Source: Leptasterias polaris (lineage: Eukaryota > Echinodermata > Asteroidea > Forcipulatida > Asteriidae). From it: a DNA stretch of 64,000 bases. The position numbers and the translations under genes are program-made. Shown here one piece after another: positions 35,536-49,200 of the stretch. Under the pieces are notes generated by a model. That model had not been told where the DNA came from. It made no database searches and saw nothing but the letters and a program-made list of their open reading frames with translations. Where the stretch lies: NCBI GenBank assembly GCA_037783415.1, contig JAZGTN010000070.1, positions 12,345,001-12,409,000 on the forward strand, given 5' to 3'. The first letter of the stretch is position 1. Each line of letters begins with the position of its first letter.

Positions 35536-36939
35536 ATCGATCACCACCAAACTTTCAGACGTTTTCCATCATTTATCTAGAACCGTACTGTAAAAATATG
35601 TTACCATGGCAACCATACAGTATGTTTGACCTTGGCTCAAACGTTTATAGCGTCTTGTTAGTGGTTTGTTTTCACCTGTTTAACAAAAAATCGTTTGTTT
35701 GGGGTTTTTTCCTGAAGAAAAAAACATACACTTAAACAAAAGTGGTACTGATGTGTCACATGCTATGCGGACATCAAAATGGCCATCATATCCGGCGGCC
35801 ATCTTAGATTTTGTGTTTTCTGTCTGCTTTGTGAGGTCAAACTGTATCAGTCTTTTTTTAATAGTGAAGTATTTTTACCATAATACTAAAATAAAGTAAA
35901 GTATCACTGTCTGTGTATTGCTTATAATAATTATGTATAGAAGTATTCGCTGTTGTTACCATTACCAGAATAATTCAGCCATAATGTTTTACGGTGGCTG
36001 CTGGAAGTGGACTTTCGAAATAATAAATTCAACCAGTTGTTGTTTTTTTGTCAGAAAAGAATGTTTCGTCAGAAGTCAGCAACTTATTTTTAAAGAAGAA
36101 ATTACGTACCAACCTGGCAATGTCACTTTCTGGGTAATGAGACAAATCGTAACACGAAGTTTGTTTTAAAAACAAATTGCACACGAGAGGGCGTTTTTAC
36201 CAGGGGTCATTCAGGGTAAATTGAACTACTTCGCGAGTGCATGGATTAAGGTGCTTGCTGGTCTAAAGATTAACACAACATTTGTCATTAATATCATAAA
36301 TCAGCATATGATGGATATTGAAATGACGACTGTTTTTTGGGTTTTTTTTTTCAAATTAGAGGAAAAACCAAAATATAACAATAATCTCCCCAAATCGATT
36401 ACAATTAAATACTATGAATGAAGAAAATATTACACAAGTGATATATATTTAGGATAATGGTTCAACAAATGTTTGTATGTTGTACATGATACGTTATACT
36501 CGTTGCATCACCCAAACACAACAACATTGTAACTTGGGGGCGTAATCATCCTGATAATAGTTCACGTTGTCCGTGTATGTCCGCATATCCCTCGCTTGTT
36601 CTGATCAAAAGAGGGCGGTGTATCATTTTAATGACCGGCTATGGTTTGTTTTCTCCCGAAGCCTCGGCTAGGGCTTCTTCAACTTTCATACTGATTTCAA
36701 ACAGACCGCGTAACCTGCGACGTTATGTTTACAAAAGAGCCACAGAGCCTGGACTTCATGTAGGCACAATTTGTACACAGCTCAATGGAAGAATACATTA
36801 AACCTGATAGTTTGCATTGTCTGATTTTTATTAGTTTTCGATATGAAGGAAAGGGCAAAGCTCACAACTTGTTCAGCTGTTACTTTCTATAGCTCTTTAG
36901 ATTACGTGGAAATTATTACACATAGTGTAACGTTTCCCA
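35536..36939. other. Intergenic DNA, no gene recognised
   Basis: This is AT-rich sequence with short chance ORFs. No repeat structure was resolved. Confidence 0.45.
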
Positions 36940-38230
36940 TTGACCAGTGCCAGGAATTGCCCTGGAACATACACGGTCACTCTTTTTTGTAAACAAAGGT
37001 TATGTTGAACGGAACCGGTGTGGTAGGAGATTCTGTCCACCGGGAGATTCTGGTTGTCCCCCTCCCCACCCCCATACGTCGAACTGTGCACAAATACCTC
37101 TTCTGAAAGCATCCTCTTTTGAATCATCCTCCATCAGCAAACGTTAACGGGGGACATATTTCCCTATGACACCGGTGTGGCAGGAGATTCTGTCCCCCCG
37201 GAAATTCTATTCCACCATGCGGTGAATTGTGTTGAAATTTAGTTGATAATGTCCTCTTTTGAATCAACTTCTTTCAGCTCTATTAATTTTTACCGTATGA
37301 GGGACACACACAAACACACACAGACTGAAAAATGCCTCCTTGTGGAGCACTCTTTTGTTCTTTCCTTTGTCCCTGTACTTAACAGTTTCCCATAGACTTT
37401 GTACACAAATTTCCTTGTGGAGCACCCCGGTCTTTAGAAATTCCATGTGGAGACCTTTTATTTTCCCTTTTGTGTTTGTGTCCTTGGTTTCAATAAGGTA
37501 CCGAACGTGTTAGCACCCGCACACACACCCACGTGTGTAAATACCGGCAATCGTGGACCCTCCTTTGTTCAACTCTTTGTGATAGCAACCGTGGACCACA
37601 ATGCTTTCCTTTGTGATAGCAACCGTGGACCTATTGTCCCTTTTGTTATAGGTTCCCGGTTTGAATGTGGATACCTACCCACCCTCACACGCAAACAGCT
37701 GTACGGATCCGGTTTGTGGGGTACTGCTATTGTTGTTCTATTATTCCCTTTTTGTGGGGCCCAATTGTTCATATTGAAATTACCTTGTGGGGTCCATTGT
37801 TCCATTGTTAAAAGTACCCCATAAGTATGCATGTGTAAGAACACGTTTGTGAATCCCGCTTACCGAGGACTTCTCTTTGTTCTCCCACTTAGTCTTTTTG
37901 CGACGTCCCCATTGGTTAAGTACACGAAAACGAAGCGAGGACGTCCTTGCTCTGTCAAACACCCGGATCCCTTTTGTTAAAGGCCTCAGTTTCAACGGGT
38001 AGACACGCTCACTCACACACACACACACACACACAGACGGAAAAATGCATCCTTGTGGAGCACTCTTTTGTTCTTTCCTTTGTCCCTGCACTTAACAGTT
38101 TCCCATAGACTTTGTACACAAATTTCCTTGTGGAGCACCCCGGTCTTTAGAAATTCCATGTGGAGTCCTTTTGTTTTCCCTTTTTTGTTTTGTCCTTGGT
38201 CTCCAGAAGGTACCGAAAGTGAGAGCACCA
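36940..38230. repeat. Field of local duplications
   Basis: A block of about 190 bp is present twice in direct orientation (about 37320-37510 and 38035-38230; shared words TGTGGAGCACTCTTTTGTTC, TTTCCCATAGACTTTGTACA, CCCGGTCTTTAGAAATTCC). A second pair of about 150-bp units lies at 37010-37145 and 37160-37285 (CCGGTGTGGNAGGAGATTCT, TCCTCTTTTGAATCA). Short units CTTTGTGATAGCAACCGTGG repeat at 37577 and 37610. The part at 37895-38020 is homologous to 47148-47265. The ORFs here are by-products. No mobile-element ends were identified. Confidence 0.7.
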
Positions 38231-39044
38231 GGGACAAAATCCTATACTACACCTGAGCCAAAACTGAAACCAAAGCCACAGCCGTGGTTTCAAGAAGGGT
38301 CCATGTTCGCCTGGGTGCTTCTTAGTGTAGGCCTGGGTCACAGTTGAGTCGTAAATTAGGAGGTGAGAGGGGGTTGATTTAGGAAACTGTCGGGGTAGTT
38401 TTTTTAAATGGTAAGTTGCATACAAGAATTTGAGTTAATAAACGATTGGATAAAGAGTTAAACTATAATAAAATGAGCAAGGCAAAAGGGTCATCACGTG
38501 CATTTAAATTTAACGTTATCAATAACTATGATATTAAACTGTTTAACCCCGCAAATGTCAATGGACTCTCGGGTTACCTTCTGATGAGAGTAAAAACTAA
38601 AAGTGAAAGTGTTTCAGTATTTCCATGTACAGACGGCTACTTTCAGTCAAAAGAGCCGATAATTGTTTGTTCCTGCTAGTTCGCTCCTCAGAAGTGGAAC
38701 ACCATCACCTATGACATTTTACGAAAGCCTTTCTATAGACCTCATGAACTTGACGTCACTGAGTAGGGCGCCCCCGCGTCGAGGTCAACATTTGAGGTTT
38801 TTAGCTGGCCCAATCTGGGCGCCGTGAGTACAGATACGTGAGTTTGTGTTGTTTCATCGTCGGTTTACGTCTAAGATGACGTCAATGCACAGGGTCCATT
38901 GTGACCGACGCATTACATCTGATGTTCGTTCTACATGCGGGTTTCTACAGTTTACAGGCATCCCACTTTTGATGGGACTTGTTTGGAGTGTCTTTCAATG
39001 GCAGAAGAGAGAAATCATTACAGCAATGACTCGCCATTCCATTG
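38231..39044. other. Region downstream of the receptor stop codon
   Basis: It probably contains the receptor 3' UTR. No independent gene is supported; the ORFs at 38446 and 38846 are short and unlike any family I know. Confidence 0.4.
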
Positions 39045-40269
39045 CTAAGAAGATCCCTGTGTTATGCCTAATGTATCTGTTTCCATGACGGTATTACGGT
39101 CGTTTTCTCTTCCCCCTGGCGATGAATAATTCATACGAATACACTGCGTGTATCCTGCACCCTTGTTCTTTTTACGCTTGGACCACATTTCGGAGATGGT
39201 ATACAGGTAGGGATTGAGCGAAGAGTTGATGGGGAGGATGAAGACCACAGTCCAGGCGTAGAGTTCATCTGGTACGATGATGGTTCCGCTCTGGGTGAGA
39301 ATACCCATGATTATGATGGGCATCCAGCAGCAGAAGTCTGTACCGACCACCAGAGCCATCCGGGTGGCCAGCTTGACCTCCCGGGAGAAGGCTTCGCTTC
39401 GTTGGGACTTTGAAGCCGAGGTGCCGTTGCAGGGTTTCCTGACTATGGTGCCGCGCTGGGCGACGCTACGTGACGAACGCCGCACTATGACGAAGATCGC
39501 CACGTAGCAAATTAGCACAACAAAAAAGCAGAAGAAATTGAGCCCGATGTAGAGAAACACTGAGAAGCCCCATGCGGGCATGGTGCTGGCCACATAGGTA
39601 TCGTATACGTAAGTTCCCGTAGTACGGTTGTAGGTCCATGTCGAGGTGCTTTTGACCGCGGTAGTAATAAGCGGCAGGCCGACACAAACGTCTGACAGCC
39701 CGTAGAAGGACGACGAGGAGCTCGCCATGATTGTCCCAGTTAGGCTCAATACGAACGCAATGATCCACGCCGCGGCGATGTAAATGCGTACGGAGCGTAT
39801 TTCCAGCTTGAAACGGCTGAAGGGGAATGCTATACTCACAAATCTATCCAGACTGATTAGCATAACAAGAAAGACGGATGCCTCAGCTGACAGCATGGAC
39901 AATAGACCTATTGTCTTACACCAGCCACCAGATCGCCAGGCCTCGGAGTGCAAAAAATAGTTCCCGCTGAAATATGAGTCTGCAGCACCTATACCGACCA
40001 TGTATAGACCCATCATGGCGTCTGATATGGCGAGGTGGGTTATGAGATAACCCTGGACAGTCACGTTGCGTCGACGTTTTTTCGTGGCCCGTTTGCCGAT
40101 GACGAAGATATTGCCCAGGATGGCGCTGATGCCGAGCAGCCATATGGCAATCCTCAGGACGTAGTTTGGCATGAGACGATCGCATGAGGAGAATGACTTA
40201 GTCGGGCCTGTGCAGGATGCATTCCATGCGGGATCTAGTAGACAGCACAGTCGGTAGTCGCTAGTAGAG
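39045..40269 (-). CDS. Receptor terminal exon: hinge, seven-helix domain, C-tail
   Basis: The acceptor is TGATATGCAG. The split codon gives Ile, then the hinge STSDYRLCCLLDP, with CTGP and SSCDRLMPNY as in type C LGRs. TM1 holds ISAILGNIFVIG (GN motif) and TM2 holds THLAISDAMMGLYMVG. The TM3 Cys is in GGWCKTIG. The intracellular end of TM3 is SLDRFVSIAFPF, a DRF variant of DRY. TM6 is RMALVVGTDFCCWMPIIIMG and TM7 is FILPINSSLNPYLYTI. The tail of about 60 residues is Lys- then Ser/Thr-rich and ends GITQGSS. N-glycosylation sites occur in the hinge (NASC) and second extracellular loop (YNRT). The 409-residue exon is intronless, as is usual for the LGR 7TM part. Confidence 0.95.
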
Positions 40270-43200
40270 CTGCATATCAATTCAAAATGTGCAGAAGTTT
40301 AAATGTAGGAAACAGGTTAGACAATTACACAAGACAATTCATATATACCCCGGGAATACACAAGATATTTTATTGATACCCTGGGAATACAAGACGTTTT
40401 ATTGATACCCTGGGAATACACGAGACAATTTACAGATACCCTGGGAATACACAGGACATTTTGCAGATACCCTGGGAATGCACGAGCCATTTTACAAAGG
40501 GAATACAGAGGACATTATACAGATACCCTGAGGATACTCAATACATTTTATGGTTACCCATATTATACGCAAGCCATTTTACAGATACCCTGGTAATACA
40601 CAACACATTTTACAGTTACCTTGGAAACTTAGGTGGTATTTTCCCCACAACTAGGAAACAGGTTAGACAATTACACAAGACAATTCATATATACCCCGGG
40701 AATACACAAGATATTTTATTGATACCCTGGGAATACACAAGACGATTTACAGATACCCTGGGAATACACAAGACGATTTACAGATACCCTGGGAATACAC
40801 AAGACGATTTACAGATACCCTGGGAATACACAAGGCATTTTGCAGATACACTGGGAATACACTAGACGATTTACAGATACCCTGGGAATACACAGGACAT
40901 TTTGCAGATACCCTAGGAATACACGAGCCATTTTACATTGGGAATACAGAGGACATTATACAGATACCCTGAGGATATACTCAAGACATTTTATGGTTAC
41001 CCATATTATACGCAAGCCATTTTACAGATACCCTGGTAATACACAACACATTTTACAGTTACCTTGGAAACTTAGATGGTATTTTCCCCACAACTAGGTG
41101 TTCAAAAAACTGAACGAATTCCTGTTGAAACCGAAATTTTTTATAAAAATCAATCGGGTGGTATAGATCGAGGGAGCCCTCGTTTTTTGTTTGCAAGTAC
41201 AGAACCATCGTGCAAACGGGGTCTCTTCCTTTTAACTGTTGACTACAACACTGTACACGAATAGTGTAATTTGATATCAATATCATTGCGGGGTTTTAAC
41301 TTACATTGAAGACAAGTTGTTAATTCCATTTAGCAATCCCTGGCTCGGGGATTTGAGCTTCGCTTGAAGAATATTCCTGATAAAAGAGAAGAATAAGGAA
41401 AATAAACGAAAGACAGTAAAGGCGGTGAAAAGGAACTCTTGGTTCCTCACAAAATAAGGGCGTGCAACAATGGTATGACGTCCGGAAGGGATATTACAGT
41501 TGCGTGGCCAGATTTTCGCCGAAAGATTTTATTTATTTATGAATTTTGTTCACCCTGCAGCGAGGGACCTGTTTGATTGCAATGTCCATGTCGTTCGTTA
41601 TCAGCACATGCTGCAGGACAAGCTTTTTACCATAGGTTAATAAGAGGGTTTGGTTTGCAGTTGTTCCACTTGTTGAAAATATTTTATTTATTATTAATAT
41701 TTAGTTTATCTTATTTTGTTGTAAGCATGACTCGGGATTCTCTGTTATACTTATTTGTTTCCTTTAAAACATTAAGTTAAATGGTTTCCTCTACCATTAG
41801 CAATTGGCATACCTTCCCCTCCTAAAAAGGAAGGGGGGAAAATCATGTTTGATGCATCAGAAACGTGCACAGCACTTAAACGGGACCGCATGATATAACG
41901 ACGTTTTCACTGTCGGTTGGATTAGTCGTTTATTTAAAACTATAGCACATGAGAACCGGACTGAAGCACTGGTGTTTCTGTTCAGCAGAGTGTGGGTTCG
42001 AGTTCCGCTCGTGACACGTGTGTCCTTTAATTATAAGCAAGACACGTAACCATTATTGCTGCGCCCTTCGGATGGGACGTAAAGCCGTTGGTCCCGTGTG
42101 TTGTGTAATGCACATAAAAGAACCCAGTGCACTTATCGAAAAGAGAAGGGGTTCGCCCCAGTGTTCCTGGTTTGATTGGCTGCATATTGCGCCACAGCAC
42201 CTTGCAAACCATGTAAAGGATTAGGTCTCAAACTTCAATCACATAGCTCCACATACCTTTGAAGGAAAACACTGAATGTTGAAGCGCCTTGAGCGTCACT
42301 TAGTAACGGATACGAGCGCTATATAAGTAGCTTCTGTTTTATTATTAATACTATTATCATTATTACTATTAATGCTGTACCTTCAAAATAAATAATAAAA
42401 TAACAAAATAATAAAATAAAATAAAATAAACTCACAGAGTAAGAAGATTGGCGAGTTCTTTGAAAGCATCAGGCTCTATGTGCTGCAATGGGACGTATGC
42501 CATCTGCCTGAATTGATTGATTAATATGAAATATTGATTAAGATTGATGACATATAAATAATCCTAACAATTATTTTAGTGCGTTGTCAAACATAATTTT
42601 CAACTGTAATGGAATTGTAGTTGTATATTAATGTATTCAAGATGTATTCTCAGCAAAACACGAAAACAAAAAGACCAGCTAAATCTTCGAAAAAATCTCT
42701 CGAGCCCTAGGGGTTCTGAGTCCTTTGTGGGTCCATTATGACCCAGGGTTTGTGTCAAAATGACCCAGAAATTGGTAACATTGACGCAGAATTCAAGTTT
42801 AAACCCCTCTTCCCTGGATACCCTGTGAAAAAGGTAAGGACCTTTGGGACCAGGGTCAATTCTCACCCGGGAGTTTCTACTGTGCGAATCCATGACTGCA
42901 TGGTTTGCTTGTCATTCTAAACGTTATAATGTCTCTTCCAAAAAATGTGTTTTATTAAACTATAATTTGTTTTTGCAAAAAAGAATGAAGAAAAAACCAC
43001 AACATCAACAATAACAAACAATAGACAAACAACCAACCAAACAAAACAAAAAACAACAACACACAAACAAACAAACAAACACTTCAACAATCAACCAAAC
43101 AAACAAACAAACACTTCAACAATCAACCAAACAAACAAACAAGCACTAGTTCTGTGAAATTGTTTTTAACATAGTTATAATCTGTATCCGTTTTGATTGT

Positions 43201-46200
43201 ATGGGGCCTATTTATAGCGCCCTCTTTTGCAACGACCCTCATTTTAAAATCAAAGACAACAACATATTGTACTTACAGAATTTGCAGATTGGGCATTCCA
43301 GCAAATGTGCCAGCCCTCAGCTCTGAAACGCTGTTGTTACCCAAATCACTGTCAAAAGTAAAAGCGAAATTGTTTTATTTTGAAGTGAAGGTGTAACGGC
43401 GATTCTTAAAGTGAGGGTTATAGTGTACCTGTGGTAATTACTCCCCCCAAAAAAAATATATATATATTAAAAAAATTATAATAAATAAATAAAAAACTAC
43501 TTGATAAAGAGCACTACAGCTGTTTCAATAATTCAATAACTCAAGAGAAACAAATCACAACAAAGTAGTGTGGTTTTAAAGAAAGGGATTCAACACTATT
43601 TCATTCTGAGAAATGTTTTATGCATGAAACTTTTCTCAGATTGTGTTTATTACAATTACGGATTATTCCTTCCCGCATGGACATAACCGCTCCAGATTTT
43701 CGTCGATATCTCGAAAACGCTACCATCCTTTTCAACAGGTTAGTTTTACTGTATTAATCTACATTTTCATAGGATTGAAATACCGAACGGTTCCTAAAAC
43801 TAAAGGTACACTTTTCCTTTCAATGATAAGTTCTAACCCTCCTAATCGGCAGCCCTATATACTGTACACAAAAACATCACCAATTAGTTAATAACTAATA
43901 AATTATTTCAACATTATGTGAAGTCCCTAAATGCGTCTATTTCCAAATTCCTTTGAGACAAAAACTGTTCAAAGGCAAAACAAAGTAGAAGCTTGCTCTC
44001 CTAGATGAAATGAAAAAAAAACTTTTTCATTTTCTGTTTAAACTATTAATGTCTGCAGACCAATAGAAGAGAAAGTATTTTCAAGAAAATGTAAAGAATT
44101 ATTAGGCCTGTTTTTGATCAGTGCAAATAGTTCCTTGTGGTTGTTGGCTACAGCTACCCTTTAGATGGTTAGTGTAACTTGATGTCATTAGACTCGCAGG
44201 GTTCTAATACATTTGAATCAAAATGTAAAAAAGCCCCAAACACAGGTCTTGACGTTTTTAGAGTGTGCAGAAATGTGATGTTCGCTTGCTGACAGTCAAC
44301 TTTGAATACACATCTATTGTTTTGTTATTGTTTCGAGCCCTACGGTTTGTTTGCATTCAGCTGCCACTGACAAACATTGATCCTCATTATTTAGACACAT
44401 AATATCCCGCCGAAGGGTGTCACAATTCCCCCTTTCCCCTTGTTTTCTTATTACAGATGGTCGTAAACCTCTTTTTTGTTTAAATGTCATCAATATTTGG
44501 AATGAGACACTGAACGGAAGTTGACAAGTCGTCACAAGCAAGCGTAGCCCCTATTGAACATGCAGGCCAATGTAGGAAAGGTCCTTATTTTAAGGACATT
44601 TTAACGTCCTGAGGAATTTTCTCAGGAAACGAAATATTTAAGGGAATTTGAAGGAAATGTCAAAATCTTGAGGAAACGAAGAAATATTTAGAACTTTTTT
44701 TAAGAAAACAAATCAAACAAAGCTTGTACAATGAAAGTAAAATGTGTTTAAATGAAAACAGTGTCCATGTAGGTGCATCTATGGAAACAGTGGTTGTGCG
44801 TAATGTTTGATTGGTCTGGTCTTGATTTCATCGTCAGTAGGTTATTGGTGGAAACAACGCAAATTCCTTTTGCCTGTCGGCTACAGCTAGGCCTACCCTT
44901 TACGGGTAGTGTAATTTGATATTATTAAGTAGAGTAACAAAAGAAGGACCCATCAAATGAATCGACGTTTTTGACATAAGTAACTCTTAAACGGCCACTT
45001 TAAATCGAATGCTCAATTCAGAAGTCTTTTTTATTTGATTAGGTTTTTAACATTTTGCTTGGTATTGTCCTGTTTTCAATGTTTTTGTCATTTTGTTTGT
45101 TTGTTTGTTTGTGAGTGCATGCATACCATTGTATGTTTGCACTTATAACAAAAAAGGAAAAATAAAATTCAAAACTACGGTGTGCTGGTGGGGGGGGGGG
45201 GGCATTATTGAAATTACTTCTGACTTACAGATACACAATGTTGTCTAGCCCATTAAAGGCACCTGGTTCGATTTCTGTGATGTTGTTGTTTACAAGATTC
45301 CTGGCATGAAAAAGGAAAGAAACGGGACAATAAAGAAGGGAAAATTAATTATAATAAATAACTGGAATTGAAAAACAACTTCAAAGCTAAGCCCGTCATT
45401 ATGGTTATGCATAGTAGGCCTATGGCAATTGAAATGAATTGAACAAAAATATCAACTTTAAACTATGTGTTGACTTAAAACAAATCGTGAAACAAAGCAT
45501 TAAGTTATTTTTGATTTGAATAATATGCAAATCAATTAAATTAAAGGTCAACTTTAAACAATGTAGAATTTGAGCACACAAAATTATTTGGGGAGAAAAT
45601 TTCTGAACAAGATGTATATTGGTGAGCATTATGTATGGGCCAGTTTAAAACAAATATTAGTCCAAGTACAAAACTTCAGGGTACTGCCTTTGAGAATAAA
45701 AATATTTGCAAATACTAGAAGATTTCCCTTGATCCAAAACTGTTGCCTCATTCACAAATGGGATTCAAAGTAATGGCTAATTGTGAGTAAAGAATAGGGG
45801 GGAAAAAGAGGAAGAAGAAGAAGAAGAAGAAAAACAGTAATTACGATCCTAACAGAAAAACAAATGGTGTCTCCAGGCGAAAGTTAAATCTAGGTGCACA
45901 AATGCGTTTATGCAAAGTTATATATTCTGAGTGTTGGGGGGATTGTTTCGTAAATGTGTTTTATATTTGATGTTCGCTTGGGCAGTCAACTTTGTACACA
46001 CACACTTGTTGTTTTCTAATCATTTCCACACCTTCGGTTTGATTGCATTCAGCTGCCACTGACAAATATTGATCCAATTATTTAGACACAATATATCCTC
46101 CCAAAAGGTGTCACATTTCCCCCTCCCCCTTTTTTCTCATAACATGGTCATAAACCTCTTTAAAAAATGTCATCAATAATATGGAATGAGACACTGAACG

Positions 46201-49200
46201 AAAAGCTTACAAGTCCCCTACATCAAGTAAAGTATTGAGCGTGTATGCAAGTGCTATAGGAAATGTCCTTCCTTAAAAGGCAGGGTGTACTTTGAGTAAA
46301 TAATCCACAAGTTAATGATCAATAACAACTTATTTGGAGGGTAGTGGTAGCACTTAAAGACTAACTAAATTACATTAAAAAAACCATGAGCTTTCGTAGC
46401 AACAACTACTCCATCAGATGCAATGAAGGGGACAAGCCAAGTACAAGTATATATATATATAAGAAAGTAACGGGTGAATGAATCCAAATGAATTTGGTTA
46501 AGAGCACTGGAAAGCTGTTGTAATGTAGCTTTAGAAGAAAAGGCAATTTTGACACCCCAAAATTTGAATATGAGAAAGGCTTTAGGCATGAAGACTTCTC
46601 TCATATTGTTTTTGTTTTGGAATTGTAATATTTTATCAGAGTTGCATGTAGTAACAGTGTGGGGGGGGGGTGTACAAAACCACGTGACACATCCCATAAA
46701 GGGAGGGTTTAACTTTGGTAATTACTCCCAAAAAATTGACCTTAAAACTTAATTGGTAGGAAGCGCTGCTGAGGGTGGTTGAAAATTTATAACAAATTGA
46801 GAACAAAATATTCCCTTCAAAGGAATGTTGTTTTAGAGAAAGGGATTCCAAAACATTTCAACTTAGAAAGTTTTCTGCATGGAATGGTTTTGTCCTTTTA
46901 AATGAGATTTTCACAGGTTAGTTTTATTGTATTATGTGTACACTCATAGGATTAAAACAACTGAACGGTTCCATAAACCAAAGGTATACTTATTACATGT
47001 TTTGTCGAAGACCCATCGCAGCAGTTAACACAACCAACATTTATTAATGGACAACTGTATGTAATTTATCTTAAGGGACTATTGCCCGTTACGTGTGTGT
47101 AACAGTGAAATAACGAGTGTTAATATTATTTTTATTTTATTTTTTAGTGCAACCCCATTGGTTTTTACACGAAAGCAAAGCATGGACACCCTCGCTATGT
47201 CAAAAACTACATGATCCCTTTTGTTGTAGTCCTTAATTTCAATGGGTAGAAACGCTCACACACCCCCAGGAAAAAAAGTATTTACTTCTGTCGTGGGTAT
47301 AAGGGGAAAATGTTTGTCAATTTGAAAATAGTCTTGGAAATCACAAAACGACCACTGACAAGCCACAGTTCTAGTGATGTAGGCTTATAGCTTGTCAAAT
47401 CGAAGGTTCCCGATAATTAACAGTCCCTAAACTTGCTGACAGAGATTTAGAAGAGAGGGAAAGCCCGTTTCCTAGCACAACTGTCCGGAGGAGCACAGTC
47501 TGGTGACACCTCCACCGAGATAGGCACCATGATTGTATGCGATGCTTCAGGCGGGTGTTCACTGATGACGCTCACTGAGAGACTGTATTTCCTAAAGGGA
47601 CACATTACGTTACACTGAAGACATTGGCCCTTTTCGGAAAACCAACGCCTTCGGCTGCATTCAGTGTGGTTAGAAATTGTGTGCTTTTGATGCTTTCAGA
47701 TTGGTGGATGGAGCTGATAGAGCCGTGGTTTCGGATACATTTGTCTCCAGACAAGAGAGACATTTTTATTCCAGAGGGTGACATTTTTACCCCCGGAAAA
47801 AAACTGTCTCGGGGGACACAATTTCCTGACACAAACCACGCTTAAGTACGGCGGGAAGGCGACGGGATTGTGCTTTTGATGATATGCGTTGTAAACTGGC
47901 TCTATTAGTCGGAAGTATTATGTCATGAGAAAGATATTGGCTAAGCCATCGCAAATTTTGTTCATTGAAAAAATATAGGTAGAATAACATGCACTGTAAG
48001 CCATTTCAGCATTTTAGATTATTTTTTTTTTTATTCTCCAAAATGTTTACTCATCTACCCCACTAGGGTTGTGCTTTTGATGATACAAGCAGGGGAACTT
48101 GCCCTAAGTCAGAGTATGTCATGAGAAAGATATTGGCTTTTCCAACGCAGATTTTGTTCTTTGAAAAAGGATAGGTAGAATTACATGCAATGTAAGCCAT
48201 TTTAACATCTTTGAAAATTTAGCAATAACCCAAATGTTTTTCGTCTACTGCACTAGTACTGTTCTACGGAGCCCCTAAAGGGACATGAAAAATAAAAATA
48301 AATAAAAAAATAACTCGTGCGCACGACATATGATCTCGTGCGCACGACATATGATCTCGTGCGCACGACATATGATCTCGTGCGCACGACATATGATCTC
48401 GTGCGCACGACATATGATCTCGTGCGCACGACATATGACCTCGTGCGCACGACATATGACCTCGTGCGCACGACATATTATCTCGTGCGCACGACATAAT
48501 TATCTCGTGCGCACGACATAATTTGGGATTTCCCGGAAGCCATTATGGTTGAACATTTTTTACATTTAGACTTAAGTTCATGTACTAAGCTTCAATTTGA
48601 TATATGATTTAACTCTTTCGTATGTACACTCTAGGATATTAGGCTTAAACAAAAAACGTGTGCAATTGCTATGGGGATTTAGGTGGAAACAAATAATAAT
48701 AACAATTTTGACGAAAACAATAGCTGTTCCGACCTATGTCGGAACAGCTAATAAAGCGTTTGGTTTCTTTAAGAACATGCGTTTGTATCTCGCCGTTTCA
48801 CACGACGTCTGTTAGACGTCTTATACACGTAAATTATTGACGACATATAAATGTCTTATTTAGGTGGTGTGTGCAAAACCAAAAGACGTCTTTATCCAAC
48901 GACTAAAAGACGTCTTCTTCTGACGACTAAATGATGTATTTTCATAACGACTAAATGACGTCTTTTCTTTACGATTAAATGACGTCTTTTTGGACGACTA
49001 ATTGACGTCTTCTTCTGACGTCATATAAATGTCTTATTTTGGTCGTGTATGCAAAACCAGAAGACGTCTTTTTTCGAAGACTAAAAGACGTATTTTTTTG
49101 ACGTCTAATTGACGACGTTTACTCGTTACGAAAAGACGTGCACACACGACCAAAATAAGACATTTATAGTACGTCAGAAGGAGACGTCTTTTAGACGTCA

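Noticed and set aside
36947..37844. Several 60-125-codon ORFs in the duplication field
   Set aside because: They lie in duplicated low-complexity sequence on both strands and show no family resemblance.
39277..40185. Other ORFs overlapping the 7TM exon on both strands
   Set aside because: They are shadows of the strongly supported minus-strand receptor frame.
40402..41097. Long plus-strand ORFs between the 7TM exon and LRR exon 8
   Set aside because: They come from a ~30-bp minisatellite with a period divisible by three; the repeat peptides have no coding features.
48253..48521. Arg-Thr-Tyr/Ser-Tyr repeat ORFs on both strands (also 49590-49925)
   Set aside because: They are translations of the 21-bp tandem unit, whose length is a multiple of three, so every frame stays open.
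48313..48524. CRISPR-like regular array
   Set aside because: The units are contiguous with no unique spacers, lie in a eukaryotic intron and have an inverted partner array at 49743.
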